From Streptomyces griseoluteus (lineage in GTDB: Bacteria > Actinomycetota > Actinomycetes > Streptomycetales > Streptomycetaceae), in assembly GCF_004784465.1 (NCBI RefSeq), contig NZ_SRRU01000002.1:186001-250000 (forward strand): a stretch of DNA of 64,000 bases, written 5' to 3'. Each line of letters opens with the position of its first letter. The stretch's first letter is position 1. A program made the position numbers and the translations under genes. Below are positions 35,882 through 45,294 of this stretch, one piece after another. The notes beneath the pieces are model-generated. The model made no database searches and was not told where the DNA came from. It was given only the letters and a program-made list of their open reading frames with translations.

Positions 35882-37894
35882 ATGTCGAACCGCCTGTTCA
35901 GTGATCGCGCAGAAGCCGGCCGGGTTCTCGCCAAGCTCCTGGAACGCTACCGCGGTGATCCCGATGTGATCGTGCTGGGCCTGCCGCGCGGCGGTGTTCC
36001 GGTGGCGTACGAGGTTGCCGCGGCCCTGGGAGCCCCACTCGATGTCTTCCTGGTCCGCAAGCTCGGCGTGCCCGGCCAGGAGGAGGTGGCGATGGGGGCC
36101 ATCGCGGACGGCGGAGTGGTGGTGCTCAACGAGGACGTCGTCCGTGGCCTGGGCATCCTGCCGGACACGCTGCGCAGCGCGGTCGAGCGGGAGGCCCGGG
36201 AGCTGCGGCGCCAGGAGCGGACCTACCGGGAGGGACGGCCCGCGCCCGAGCTGGAGGGCCGCACGGTGATCCTGGTCGACGACGGCCTTGCCACCGGGGC
36301 CAGCATGCGCGCCGCGATCCAGGCCCTGCGCCGCCACAGGCCGGCGCGGAGCGTCGCCGCGGTGCCTGCCGCCTCCGAGTCGGGCTGCCGCGAGCTGGCC
36401 GACATGGCCGACGACGTGGTCTGCGCCACCACCCCGTCGCCGTTCTTCGCCGTCAGCGCGTCCTACTGGGACTTCCACCAGCTCACCGACGAGGAGGTGC
36501 GGGAGCTGCTGCGCCGGGCGGCGGGCAGGCCCCCGGAGCCGGCCGAGGAGGGGGTGAGCGAGGTCGCTCTCATCAGTGCCGAGGCATTCCCTGTCGAGGA
36601 CGGCGTGCCCAGCGACGAGGCACTGTTCGACCTGGTGGGCAACGCGCACTTCGTGCTGATCGGCGAGGCCTCGCACGGCACGCACGACTTCTACCAGGCG
36701 CGCGCCCGCATGACGCGGCGGCTGATCGAGGAGAAGGGTTTCTGCGCGGTCGCGGCCGAGGCCGACTGGCCCGACGCGTACCGGGTCAACCGCTACGTCC
36801 GGGACCGCAGCGACGACGTCACGGCCGAGGAGTCACTGCGCGGCTTTCGGCGGTTCCCCACCTGGATGTGGCGGAACACCGCGGTGCTGGACTTCGTGGG
36901 ATGGCTCCGGGAACACAACGACCGGGTCTCCGGCGGCGAGCGCGCGAAGGCGGGCTTCTACGGTGTCGACCTGTACAGCCTCTACCGCTCGATCGAGGAA
37001 GTCATCGGCTACCTGGACCGCGTCGATCCGGAGGCGGCGAAGCGGGCCCGCGAGCGCTACGCCTGCTTCGATCACTACAACACCGACGGCGACGCCCAGG
37101 CCTGGGGGTTCGAGGCCGCCTTCGGAGCGGGTGAGACCTGCGAGCGACAGGTCGTGGACCAACTCGTCGAACTGGAGCGCCATGCGGTGCAATACGCACG
37201 ACGGGACGGACTGCTCGCCGAGGACGACCAGTTCTATGCCGAACAGAACGCGCGCACGGTCAAGAACGCGGCCGAGTACTACCGGACGATGTTCGACGGG
37301 CAGGTGTCGTCCTGGAACCTGCGTGACCGCCACATGGCCGAGACCCTGGAGGCGCTCGCCGAGCATCTCAGCCACCAGCGGAGCAGCCCCGCCAGGATCG
37401 TCGTGTGGGAGCACAACTCCCACCTCGGGGATGCCCGGGGCACGGAAGCCGCGCTCCGCGGCGAGCTCAACGTCGGCCAGTTGGTGCGGCAGGCCCACCC
37501 TGATGACTGCTGCCTGCTGGGCTTCACCACCTACACCGGCACGGTGACAGCCGCGGACGACTGGGGAGGGCCGGTCCTGCGCAAAGCGGTGCGCCCGGCA
37601 CTCGTCGACAGCGTCGAGGAGCTGTTCCACCAGGCCGGCGAGAAGGAGTTCCTGCTTCCGTTCAACCGGACGCCCCTGGCCGCCGACACGCTGCGCAAGG
37701 CGCGCCTCGAGCGGGCGATCGGCGTCATCTACCGGCCCGAGACCGAACGGCAGAGCCACTACTTCCGCGCGCGCGTGCCGGACCAGTTCGACGGCGTCAT
37801 CCACATCGATGAGACCCGGGCGGTCGAACCCCTGGAGCGCACGGCCGAATGGCGGGAAGGCGAGGTTCCCGAGACCTACCCGTTCGCCGTATGA
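35882..37894 (+). CDS. Phosphoribosyltransferase fused to erythromycin-esterase-like domain
   Basis: A 670-residue soluble protein. Residues 1-215 are a type I PRTase with the PRPP loop [17 protein letters not shown]. Residues ~230-660 are an erythromycin esterase homologue: [18 protein letters not shown] with the active-site [21 protein letters not shown], and later [17 protein letters not shown]. True Ere enzymes open macrolide lactones, but most chromosomal fusions of this kind are uncharacterised, and a succinoglycan-biosynthesis-like or nucleotide-related role is equally possible. ATG 35882 is supported by GGAG 7-8 nt upstream. It stands alone, with convergent small gene 12 bp after it. 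Confidence 0.87.
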   Translation: MSNRLFSDRAEAGRVLAKLLERYRGDPDVIVLGLPRGGVPVAYEVAAALGAPLDVFLVRKLGVPGQEEVAMGAIADGGVVVLNEDVVRGLGILPDTLRSAVEREARELRRQERTYREGRPAPELEGRTVILVDDGLATGASMRAAIQALRRHRPARSVAAVPAASESGCRELADMADDVVCATTPSPFFAVSASYWDFHQLTDEEVRELLRRAAGRPPEPAEEGVSEVALISAEAFPVEDGVPSDEALFDLVGNAHFVLIGEASHGTHDFYQARARMTRRLIEEKGFCAVAAEADWPDAYRVNRYVRDRSDDVTAEESLRGFRRFPTWMWRNTAVLDFVGWLREHNDRVSGGERAKAGFYGVDLYSLYRSIEEVIGYLDRVDPEAAKRARERYACFDHYNTDGDAQAWGFEAAFGAGETCERQVVDQLVELERHAVQYARRDGLLAEDDQFYAEQNARTVKNAAEYYRTMFDGQVSSWNLRDRHMAETLEALAEHLSHQRSSPARIVVWEHNSHLGDARGTEAALRGELNVGQLVRQAHPDDCCLLGFTTYTGTVTAADDWGGPVLRKAVRPALVDSVEELFHQAGEKEFLLPFNRTPLAADTLRKARLERAIGVIYRPETERQSHYFRARVPDQFDGVIHIDETRAVEPLERTAEWREGEVPETYPFAV

Positions 37895-37906
37895 CAGCCG
37901 CCACCC

Positions 37907-38158
37907 TCACGAGGCATCGGAGCCGCCCGCCCCGTGCCAGCGGCCCTGCACCCTGAACCACACTCCGGGACCGAACACGGACTCCACTGCCGCAGGCAGT
38001 CCGGCCGGCACCCGGACGACCCTCAGAGCTCCGCTGGGGTGCAGGTCGTAGGCGTAGCTGAGTTCGTTCGCCACATCCTCGTAGGCGACGTCCCAGATGG
38101 TGCGGTCGGTGTATCCGTCGGGATCCCCGACCTCTACGAGCTTGATGAAGACGGACAT
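37907..38158 (-). CDS. Small hypothetical protein
   Basis: An 83-residue acidic protein starting at ATG 38158 (MSVFIKLVEVG). It contains TIWDVAYEDVANELSYAYDL and a C-terminal WFRVQGRWHG segment. There is no export signal or helix for the membrane. I do not recognise a family. It converges on the PRTase-Ere fusion gene with a 12 bp gap. Confidence 0.55.
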   Translation of the reverse strand: MSVFIKLVEVGDPDGYTDRTIWDVAYEDVANELSYAYDLHPSGALRVVRVPAGLPAAVESVFGPGVWFRVQGRWHGAGGSDAS

Positions 38159-38264
38159 GTCACGACCATAGGCACGACACCCGCGATCGCGCCCGCCGGA
38201 CACATGTCCGGTTCCTCCCGCCGTGTGTACCGCGAGGGCAGCCGCCGAGAGGCCCCCTGGGGAC

Positions 38265-38810
38265 CTACTCCTCGAACAGCACTTCCTGCTCAGTGATCAC
38301 TGTCTCCCGCAGCCGGCGGTTGCGGGCGCCGATGACCAGGGCCGTGGCCGCCGCCGTGACGCCCAGGGCCGCGGGGACCATCCAGTTCCGGTCGAAGACG
38401 TGGCCGAGGAGATGGTCCAGAGAGAGGCGGCCGGGGCCGGTCACGGCGAGGCCGGCGGCGGCGAGGCCGAGGCTGGCGGCGTACTCGTAGCCGCCCTCCT
38501 GGGCGAAGAAGCCGTTGGGGACGTGGAGGGCCGCCGCGCCCGCCATCGCGCCGGCCGCCGACGCCCCGGCGACGGGCGTCGCCAGGCCGAGGGCCAGCAG
38601 GACGCCGCCGCCCGCCTCCGCGACCCCCGCAGCCGTCGCGCTCGCCTTGCCCGGGGCGAAGCCCACGGACTCCATGAACTGGCCGGTGCCCACCAGCCCG
38701 TGGCCGCCGAACCAGCCGAACAGCTTCTGCGCACCGTGCGCGGCCAGTACCCCGCCGGTGCTCAGCCGGAGGAGCAGCAGGCCCACGTCGCGTCGGTCGT
38801 AACAGGTCAT
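38265..38810 (-). CDS. DoxX-family membrane protein
   Basis: A 181-residue protein with four helices typical of DoxX: LLLLRLSTGGVLAAHGAQKLFG, AAGVAEAGGGVLLALGLATP, AGAMAGAAALHVPNGFF and a last helix followed by a basic cytoplasmic tail (GARNRRLRE). DoxX proteins are linked to thiosulfate:quinone oxidoreductase or, in actinobacteria, to a membrane-associated oxidoreductase complex for thiol stress; the precise partner is not nearby. ATG 38810 has GGGAG 8 nt upstream. It is divergent from the SnoaL-like gene. Confidence 0.87.
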   Translation of the reverse strand: MTCYDRRDVGLLLLRLSTGGVLAAHGAQKLFGWFGGHGLVGTGQFMESVGFAPGKASATAAGVAEAGGGVLLALGLATPVAGASAAGAMAGAAALHVPNGFFAQEGGYEYAASLGLAAAGLAVTGPGRLSLDHLLGHVFDRNWMVPAALGVTAAATALVIGARNRRLRETVITEQEVLFEE

Positions 38811-38940
38811 CGTGACTCCCTTTCCCTTGCGTCCACCGTCGCACCGGCTACCCCGTCCGGCCTCCCGGACCGGGCGTCCGGGTGGTGCGGGCGGGGTACG
38901 TCCGGTGGCAGGGCGCGGGGAGCGGTGTGAGCCTGACGCC

Positions 38941-39267
38941 ATGACGATTCAGCCCGCCAAGCTGCGCGACCCGGCCGTACGGGCCTTCGTGCACGCCGTC
39001 AACTCCCATGACCGCGAAGGCTTCATGTCCCTCCTCGCGCCCGGCGCGACCATGGCCGACGACGGTGCCGACCGCGACCTCGCCGTCTGGATCGACCAGG
39101 AGATCTTCTCCAGCCACGGTCATCTGGAGGTCGACAGCGAGTCCCGCGGCGGACGCGCGCTCGTCGCCCGGTACCGCAACGACACCTGGGGCGAGATGCG
39201 GACCCGGTGGACGTTCACCGTGGCCGACGACGGGCGGATCTCGCGGTTCGAGACAGGTCACGCATAG
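38941..39267 (+). CDS. SnoaL/NTF2-like protein
   Basis: A 108-residue protein with the cone-shaped NTF2-like pattern: a leading helix AVRAFVHAVNSHDREGFMSL followed by strands ending RTRWTFTVADDGRISRFETG. Proteins of this fold act as cyclases, hydrolases, or binding modules; no catalytic residues can be assigned. ATG 38941 is the first start at the domain edge. The 3' flank leads into the carboxypeptidase gene 110 bp away. Confidence 0.75.
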   Translation: MTIQPAKLRDPAVRAFVHAVNSHDREGFMSLLAPGATMADDGADRDLAVWIDQEIFSSHGHLEVDSESRGGRALVARYRNDTWGEMRTRWTFTVADDGRISRFETGHA

Positions 39268-39393
39268 GGGGGCAGGGGTCCGGCGGGGCTGCCGCACGAC
39301 CCGGCCGTCGGACTTTCATGACAGTGCAAAGTCCTGGCCGGGGAAACACCTCCCCCGGGTAAGGGCCGTCCGGAGCCGGTGTACGGTCCCCGG

Positions 39394-40716
39394 GTGCGTG
39401 AAAGTACCCCGCTCAGCCGACGTGCCCTTCTCGGTCTCGCGGCGGCCGCCGTCCCCCTGACCGCCACCGCCCCCGCCTCCGCCGCCGGGGCGAGATCCGC
39501 GGGGGCGAGATCCGTGGGGACCGGCGTGGTGGGCGGTGAGCGGCTCGGGCTCGGCGGGGTCCAGGTACGGGCGGCCGGGCTGCCGAAGAAGCTCACCGCG
39601 CAGGCGTGGCTCGTCGCCGACCGGGACACCGGCGAGGTGCTCGCGTCGTACAACGCGCACCGGCGGCTCGCGCCCGCGTCCACGCTGAAGATGCTGTTCG
39701 CGGACACCGTGCTGCCCAAGTTCGCCCCCGACCAGCGGTACCGGGTCACCGACGCCGACCTCACCGACATACCGTCCGGGTCCAGCCTCGTCGGCGTCCA
39801 GGCCGGGACCACGTACACCGTCGAGCAGCTCTGGCAGGGCGTGTTCCTGCGCTCGGGCAACGACGCGGTGCACGTGCTGGCCCACATGAACGGCGGGATC
39901 GCCCGCACGGTCGCCGAGATGCAGGCCCGGGCCGAGTACCTGCACGCCCTCGACACCCATGTGGTCAGCCCGGACGGCTTCGACCACAAGGGCCAGATCT
40001 CCTCGGCGTACGACCTCACACTGTTCGCCCGCGCCGGGCTGAAGAACCCCGACTTCCGGCGCCACTGCGGGACACGTACCGCCGACTTCCCGGCGGGCGG
40101 CAGGAAGACCTTCCAGATCCAGAACACCGACCGCCTGCTCACCGGCGCGTGGGGGCTGCGGCCGTACGCGGGGCTGCTCGGCGTCAAGAACGGCTACACC
40201 AGCCACGCGGGCAACACCTTCACCGGCGCCGCCACCCGTGGCGGCCGCACCCTGCTGGTCACCGTGATGCACCCCGCCGAGGGCAGCAACGCGGTGTACG
40301 AACAGACCGCCGCCCTCCTCGACTGGGGCTTCGGCGCGGGCCGCGCGGCCCGGCCGGTCGGGCTGCTCGCCGCCCCCGGCGGCACGAAGGCGGCCCGCCC
40401 GACGGTCAGCCCCCTCCCGGCCGAACACTCCGCCCACGCCTCCGCCACCCCGCCCGGCCCCTCCACCCTCCGCCTCGCCGAGGGCGCGGCCGGCACGGCG
40501 GCGCTTCTGGGCGCCGGCGCCTGGGCTCTGCTGCGCCGTCGCCGGGCCGGTACGGCGGGCGTTGCCGCCGAAGCGGCGCCGGGCGGCCGCCGCGGGGACC
40601 GCGCGGCGGACACCACCGCCGGGACGGTGCCCCCGCAGGGCGGCCGCCGCCGTGCCCCAGCGCCGGAGAACCCGACGGAAGCCGCCTCCCAACAGGGCGG
40701 CCGCCACCGCCGCTGA
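39394..40716 (+). CDS. Tat-exported D-alanyl-D-alanine carboxypeptidase (S11), membrane-anchored
   Basis: About 440 residues from GTG 39394 (GTG 39379 is an alternative). The N-terminus has a twin-arginine signal (LSRRALLGLAAAAVP). The penicillin-binding fold shows SxxK in PASTLKML and SxN in LRSGNDAV; the third motif is KNG (GVKNGYTSHAG) instead of KTG. A C-terminal helix (~370-390) ends in RRRR, followed by a ~60-residue Gly/Arg-rich cytoplasmic tail with two GGRRR/GGRHRR ends. It trims the terminal D-Ala of peptidoglycan stems. The KNG variant is seen in other Streptomyces homologues, so activity is plausible. Confidence 0.87.
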   Translation: MRESTPLSRRALLGLAAAAVPLTATAPASAAGARSAGARSVGTGVVGGERLGLGGVQVRAAGLPKKLTAQAWLVADRDTGEVLASYNAHRRLAPASTLKMLFADTVLPKFAPDQRYRVTDADLTDIPSGSSLVGVQAGTTYTVEQLWQGVFLRSGNDAVHVLAHMNGGIARTVAEMQARAEYLHALDTHVVSPDGFDHKGQISSAYDLTLFARAGLKNPDFRRHCGTRTADFPAGGRKTFQIQNTDRLLTGAWGLRPYAGLLGVKNGYTSHAGNTFTGAATRGGRTLLVTVMHPAEGSNAVYEQTAALLDWGFGAGRAARPVGLLAAPGGTKAARPTVSPLPAEHSAHASATPPGPSTLRLAEGAAGTAALLGAGAWALLRRRRAGTAGVAAEAAPGGRRGDRAADTTAGTVPPQGGRRRAPAPENPTEAASQQGGRHRR

Positions 40717-40905
40717 CGGCTCTCCCCGCCCCGAGGGCCGCGACCCCACGCCGGTCCCCTTGCGCCCCCCCGCCACCGCCTGGCGCTTCCGGCGCAACCT
40801 GCTGTTCGGGCGCACCGTCGGAGACCTTCGTACACACGTCCCCCCACCCTCCCGGAGCTGAGACCATGGTGGGCGTTGTCCGGGGTTCTGGCTGGGAGGG
40901 GTTGT

Positions 40906-42192
40906 ATGGGTGAGCGGGATGTCGTGACGGCTTCGGGGGTGGAGGCCGCTCACGGGGCGGCCGGAGTCGCGGAGCGGCCGCGCGGGGTGCTCGTCACCTT
41001 CATGCTCGGGGCGCTCACCGCCACCACACCGCTGGCGATGGACATGTACCTGCCCTCGCTGCCGGAGGTCACCCGGACCCTGCACGCGCCCGCCGCCACC
41101 GTGCAGCTCACCCTCACCGCCTGTCTGGCCGGGATGGCGCTCGGGCAACTGGTCGTCGGCCCGATGAGCGACCGGTGGGGACGGCGCCGCCCGCTGCTGA
41201 CCGGGCTCGCGGTGTACCTCGTCGCCACCGCCCTGTGCGCGTTCGCGCCCACCGTCGAGACGCTGGTCGCCTTCCGGCTGGCGCAGGGCCTCGCGGGCGC
41301 GGCCGGGATCGTCATCGCGCGGGCCGTCGTACGCGACCTGTACGACGGTGTCGCCATGGCCCGCTTCTTCTCCACCCTGATGCTGATATCCGGGGTCGCC
41401 CCGATCGTCGCGCCGCTGATCGGCGGGCAGATCCTCCGGGTGACCGACTGGCGGGGCGTGTTCGTCGTCCTCACCGCCATCGGGGCCGTGCTCACCGCCC
41501 TGGTCTGGCTGCGGCTGCCCGAGACGCTGCCGCCCGCCGAACGGCACCGGGGCGGAGTGAAGGAGTCCCTGCGCACCATGCGCGGCCTCCTCGCCGACCT
41601 GCCCTTCACCGGCTACCTCCTCGCGGGCGGCTTCGCCTTCGCCGCGCTGTTCGCGTACGTCTCGGCGTCCCCGTTCGTCGTCCAGGAGGTCTACGGCGCC
41701 TCCCCGCAGACCTTCAGCCTGCTGTTCGGGCTCAACTCGGTCGGCCTGGTCGTCGCCGGGCAGATCAACGGCAAGCTGCTGGTGGGCCGGGTCCGGCTGG
41801 ACCGGGTGCTCGCCTGCGGCCTCGCGGTGATCGTGCTGGCCGCGACCGCGCTGCTGCTCATGTCCACCGGGGTGTTCGGCGAGATCGGGCTCGCGCCCGT
41901 CGCCGCCGCGCTGTTCGTGCTGATGTCGGCGATGGGCTTCACCATGCCCAACACCCAGGCGCTCGCCCTGCTGCGCACCCGGCACGCCGCCGGTTCCGCC
42001 TCCGCGCTGCTCGGTACGACCTCCTTCCTCATCGGCGCGGTCGCCTCCCCGCTCGTCGGGATCGCCGGAGAGCGCACCGCCGTCCCGATGGCCGTCGTCC
42101 AGTTGGCTGCCGCGCTGGTCGCGGGCGTCTGCTTCATGGGACTGTGCCGTCCCTGGAAGGCGGGCGCGGGCCCGGAGGGAGTGGACCACTGA
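40906..42192 (+). CDS. Bcr/CflA-family multidrug efflux MFS transporter
   Basis: A 428-residue, 12-helix protein. TPLAMDMYLPSLPEVTRTL is the Bcr/CflA family signature, MSDRWGRRRPLL the motif A loop and RLAQGLAGAAGIVIARAVVRDL the motif after helix 4. The family exports bicyclomycin, chloramphenicol-like drugs and others with protons. ATG 40906 follows GGGAGGGG. Its stop overlaps the CTG start of the beta-lactamase-like gene, so both are coexpressed. Confidence 0.9.
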   Translation: MGERDVVTASGVEAAHGAAGVAERPRGVLVTFMLGALTATTPLAMDMYLPSLPEVTRTLHAPAATVQLTLTACLAGMALGQLVVGPMSDRWGRRRPLLTGLAVYLVATALCAFAPTVETLVAFRLAQGLAGAAGIVIARAVVRDLYDGVAMARFFSTLMLISGVAPIVAPLIGGQILRVTDWRGVFVVLTAIGAVLTALVWLRLPETLPPAERHRGGVKESLRTMRGLLADLPFTGYLLAGGFAFAALFAYVSASPFVVQEVYGASPQTFSLLFGLNSVGLVVAGQINGKLLVGRVRLDRVLACGLAVIVLAATALLLMSTGVFGEIGLAPVAAALFVLMSAMGFTMPNTQALALLRTRHAAGSASALLGTTSFLIGAVASPLVGIAGERTAVPMAVVQLAAALVAGVCFMGLCRPWKAGAGPEGVDH

Positions 42193-43319
42193 GCGCACCG
42201 AGACTCCGTCCAGGCACCCCCGAGCGGGCCGGGCTGGACCCCGCGGGGATGGCCCGCCTCACCGACGACCTGCACGCCCTCACCGCCGGGGCGCACCCCT
42301 GGGCGGCCGGGGCCGTCGCGGTGGCCGGGCGCGGGCCGGTGATCGCGGTCGCCGAGGCGTCGGGGTGGGCCGTGCGGTACGCCGCCTGGGACCCGAAGTC
42401 CGGCACCGGTGTCGAACTGCCTCCAGCCCAGCGGGTGCCGGTCACCCTGGACACCCCCTTCGACCTCGCCTCGCTCACCAAGCTGTTCACGTCCGTCGCG
42501 GCGCTCCAGCAGATAGAGCGGGGCACCCTCGGGATCGACGCCCGCGTGGGCGCGTATCTGCCCGAGTTCACGGGGGCGGCCGAACACGGCGTCACCGTGC
42601 GGCAGTTGCTCACCCACACCGCCGGGCTCGCGCCCGAACTCCCGCTGTACGAGTACCCCGGCCTCACCGCCCGCCTGGCCCGGCTCCGGGCGGAGCCGCC
42701 GACGTCGAAGCCGGGGGAGCACCTGTACTCCGACCTCGGCATGCTGCTCCTGCAGTTCGTGCTGGAGCGGATCACCGGGCGGACCCTGGACGTACTGATC
42801 GCCGACGGCATCACCCGCCCGCTGGGCATGACGGCGACCTCCTACGGGCCCCGCCCCGACGCCGCGGCCACCGAGGACCAGCGGCGGCCCTGGGCCAAGG
42901 CGGACCGGGGGATGCTGCGGGGTGTCGTCCACGACGAGAACGCCTGGGCGCTGGGCGGGGTCGCGGGCCACGCGGGCCTCTTCTCCACCGGCCCCGACCT
43001 CGCCGTCTTCTGCCGCGCCCTCCTCGCGGGCGGCGCGTACGGGCCCGCCCGCATCCTCGGCCCCGACTTCGTCGAACTCCTCCTCACCCCGCCCGGCCTC
43101 GGCTTCGCCCTCGACGAGCCCTGGTTCATGGGCACCCTCTCGGGCCACGGCGCGGCCGGCCACACCGGGTTCACGGGCACGTCCCTCGTCCTCGACCCGT
43201 CGACGGACACCTTCCTCGTCCTGCTGGCCAACACGGTCCACCCGGTCCGCCGGCCCCCCGACAGCCACCCCCGGGCGGCCCTGGCCTCCCGCCTGGCGAA
43301 GGCGGTACGGGACGCCTAG
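42189..43319 (+). CDS. Serine beta-lactamase-like (class C/esterase family) protein, apparent CTG start
   Basis: About 376 residues. SxxK is in DLASLTKLFTSV, the tyrosine motif is LYSDLGM (YSD instead of YxN), and the third motif is GHTGFTGT. No signal peptide is present, so it acts inside the cell, more like EstB/VIII esterases than a secreted lactamase. The frame has no ATG, GTG or TTG near its beginning. CTG 42189 (then SAPRLRPGTPERAGLDPAGM) overlaps the upstream stop as CTGA and has GGAGGG at 42174-42179. The first ATG (42249) would cut the conserved PGTPERAGL segment and has no spaced ribosome site. Confidence 0.85.
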   Translation: MSAPRLRPGTPERAGLDPAGMARLTDDLHALTAGAHPWAAGAVAVAGRGPVIAVAEASGWAVRYAAWDPKSGTGVELPPAQRVPVTLDTPFDLASLTKLFTSVAALQQIERGTLGIDARVGAYLPEFTGAAEHGVTVRQLLTHTAGLAPELPLYEYPGLTARLARLRAEPPTSKPGEHLYSDLGMLLLQFVLERITGRTLDVLIADGITRPLGMTATSYGPRPDAAATEDQRRPWAKADRGMLRGVVHDENAWALGGVAGHAGLFSTGPDLAVFCRALLAGGAYGPARILGPDFVELLLTPPGLGFALDEPWFMGTLSGHGAAGHTGFTGTSLVLDPSTDTFLVLLANTVHPVRRPPDSHPRAALASRLAKAVRDA

Positions 43320-43365
43320 TGCCTCAGGCCCGCGTACGCGTTCGCGCACCTGAGAGAATCGTCGG

Positions 43366-44358
43366 GTGAACGCCCTCGCCTCCGCCGCCGATACGCTCCG
43401 TTCCACCCTTGCCGGGGTGCTGGACGGGTTGCCGCCCCGGCAGGCGGCTTCCGCCGTTGAGCGGCTCATCAGCAACTACCGGGGGGACACCCCGACGAAC
43501 GCGCCGATTCTGCGGGACCGGGCCGATGTGGCGGCCTACGCCGCGTACCGGATGCCGGCGACGTTCGAGGCGGTGCGGGCGGCGCTGGAGGCGTTCGCGG
43601 ACGCGGTGCCCCGGTGGGTGCCGGGCAGTCATGTGGACATCGGGGGCGGGACCGGCGCCGCGACCTGGGCCGTGGCCGCCACCTGGGAGGGGGAGCGCCC
43701 GGTCACCGTGCTGGACTGGGCCGAGCCCGCGCTCGCCCTCGGGCGGGAGATCGCCGGTTCGCACCCCGCGCTGCGCGGTGCCCAGTGGCGGCGGGCCCGG
43801 ATCGGGGCGGCGCTGGAGGTGCCGGAGACCGACCTGGTCACCGTTTCGTACGTCCTCAACGAGCTGTCCGAGCCCGACCGTGCGGCCCTCGTCGACGCGG
43901 CCGCCGCTGCCGCGCGGTCCGTCGTCATCGTGGAGGCCGGGACCCCGGCGGGGTACGAGCGGATCATCGAGGCCCGCGACCGGCTGATCGCGGCCGGATT
44001 CCGGGTCGCCGCACCGTGTCCGCACAGCGCGGCGTGCCCGATCGTGCCGGGCACGGACTGGTGCCACTTCGCGGCGCGGGTCAGCCGTTCCTCGCTGCAC
44101 CGGCAGGTCAAGGGCGGTTCGCTGGCGTACGAGGACGAGAAGTTCAGCTACGTCGCCGCGACGCGGCTGCCCGCCGAGCCGGCCCCCGCGCGTATCGTGC
44201 GGCGGCCGCAGATCCGTAAGGGTCAGGTGCTGCTCGATCTGTGCGAGGCGGATGAGCGACTGCGGCGGACGACCGTCACCAAGCGGCACGGTGACCTGTA
44301 CAAGGCCGCCCGCGACGCCGAGTGGGGCGATGCCTGGCCGCCGCTGGGGGACAGCTAG
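43366..44358 (+). CDS. Rsm22-family small-subunit rRNA methyltransferase-like protein
   Basis: A 330-residue protein from GTG 43366. SAM motif I is HVDIGGGTGAATWA. A cluster of cysteines, CPHSAACPIVPGTDWCHF, is the signature of the mitochondrial Rsm22/METTL17 family, where such residues bind an Fe-S or zinc site. A C-terminal OB-like part (ARIVRRPQIRKGQVLLDLCE) follows. Members assist assembly of the small ribosomal subunit. It starts 46 bp after the beta-lactamase-like gene; cotranscription is possible. Confidence 0.88.
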   Translation: MNALASAADTLRSTLAGVLDGLPPRQAASAVERLISNYRGDTPTNAPILRDRADVAAYAAYRMPATFEAVRAALEAFADAVPRWVPGSHVDIGGGTGAATWAVAATWEGERPVTVLDWAEPALALGREIAGSHPALRGAQWRRARIGAALEVPETDLVTVSYVLNELSEPDRAALVDAAAAAARSVVIVEAGTPAGYERIIEARDRLIAAGFRVAAPCPHSAACPIVPGTDWCHFAARVSRSSLHRQVKGGSLAYEDEKFSYVAATRLPAEPAPARIVRRPQIRKGQVLLDLCEADERLRRTTVTKRHGDLYKAARDAEWGDAWPPLGDS

Positions 44359-44525
44359 TTCCTGGAACGGCTTTCCCTGGCAAAGAAAGGGGAAAATCGC
44401 GCATACCCCTTCATTGTGAAGTATGTCTCGCCAGGTTCCTTCATATCCGTGCTCGGCCTCCCCTTGGCGGAGGATGATGGGACGATGAGGCATGCTGTCC
44501 GCACCACAGCGAGGCGAGGGGACAG

Positions 44526-45269
44526 ATGAGCGCGACGTTCGGCGGCCGGTCCGGCCGGCAGGGCAGGATCTCCCAGTGGCTGCGTGGACGGCGTCCCAAG
44601 GACGAGACCGCCGACGACGGTGGCCGTGAGGCGATGCTGGTCGCCACCGCCGGTGCCGGGTTGCCGTTGGCGCCTGCCGCGTATCCCGCGCCGGGATACG
44701 GGTGTTCCTGTGACCGCGTCGGCTGTCCCACTCCCGCCCGGCATCCGGTGTCCTTCGCCTGGCAGACCCAGTCGACCACCGACCGTGCGCAGATCGAGCG
44801 CTGGGCGCGTGAACAGCCCGAGGCCAACTTCATCACCGCGACCGGCATGACCCACGATGTGCTCGACGTCCCGCTGGACGCCGGGCGGACTGCCCTCGAT
44901 CGACTGCTCGGAGAGGGGGTGGAGGTCGGGCCGGTCGCCGAGAGCGATGACGGGCGCATGCTCTTCTTCACCCGGACCCGGGGCACGCCCGAGGACGAGG
45001 ACGAGTGGTGGCCCTGTGAGCTGGACTGCCACCCCGAGACGATGGACGAACACCCCGGCCTCCGCTGGCACTGCCGGGGCTCGTACGTCCTGGTCCCCCC
45101 GGCCCGCCTCCCCGGCGCCCCGACGCGTGGCGTCCGCTGGGTCCGAGGCCCGGAACACGCCCTGCCCGAGCCCCTGACCTTGCTGGAATCCCTGACGGAC
45201 GCCTGCGCCCGCCACGCCGGCACGGAACCCGACCACCACGCCGCAACCCCCTGGCCGTCTCGCCACTGA
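44526..45269 (+). CDS. Primase/polymerase (Prim-Pol) N-terminal-like protein, catalytic acids degenerate
   Basis: A 247-residue protein with ATG 44526 after AGGGGACAG. It matches the bifunctional DNA primase/polymerase N-terminal family: AYPAPGYGCSCDRVGCPTPARHP with a CxCxxxxC element, TGMTHDVLDVPLDAGRTALD and WHCRGSYVLVPPARLP. In active enzymes the first metal site is a D-x-D or related acidic motif; here the corresponding block reads DVLDVPLDAG and the second acid and histidine are hard to place, so it may bind nucleotide or DNA without synthesis. No helicase domain is attached and no phage genes surround it. Confidence 0.75.
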   Translation: MSATFGGRSGRQGRISQWLRGRRPKDETADDGGREAMLVATAGAGLPLAPAAYPAPGYGCSCDRVGCPTPARHPVSFAWQTQSTTDRAQIERWAREQPEANFITATGMTHDVLDVPLDAGRTALDRLLGEGVEVGPVAESDDGRMLFFTRTRGTPEDEDEWWPCELDCHPETMDEHPGLRWHCRGSYVLVPPARLPGAPTRGVRWVRGPEHALPEPLTLLESLTDACARHAGTEPDHHAATPWPSRH

Positions 45270-45294
45270 ACACCGCGGCCTCCGGCCGGACCGG

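Noticed and set aside
37907-45269. Genomic island or prophage around the primase-like gene
   Set aside because: No integrase, repeats, tRNA junction or change in composition; neighbours are ordinary chromosomal families.
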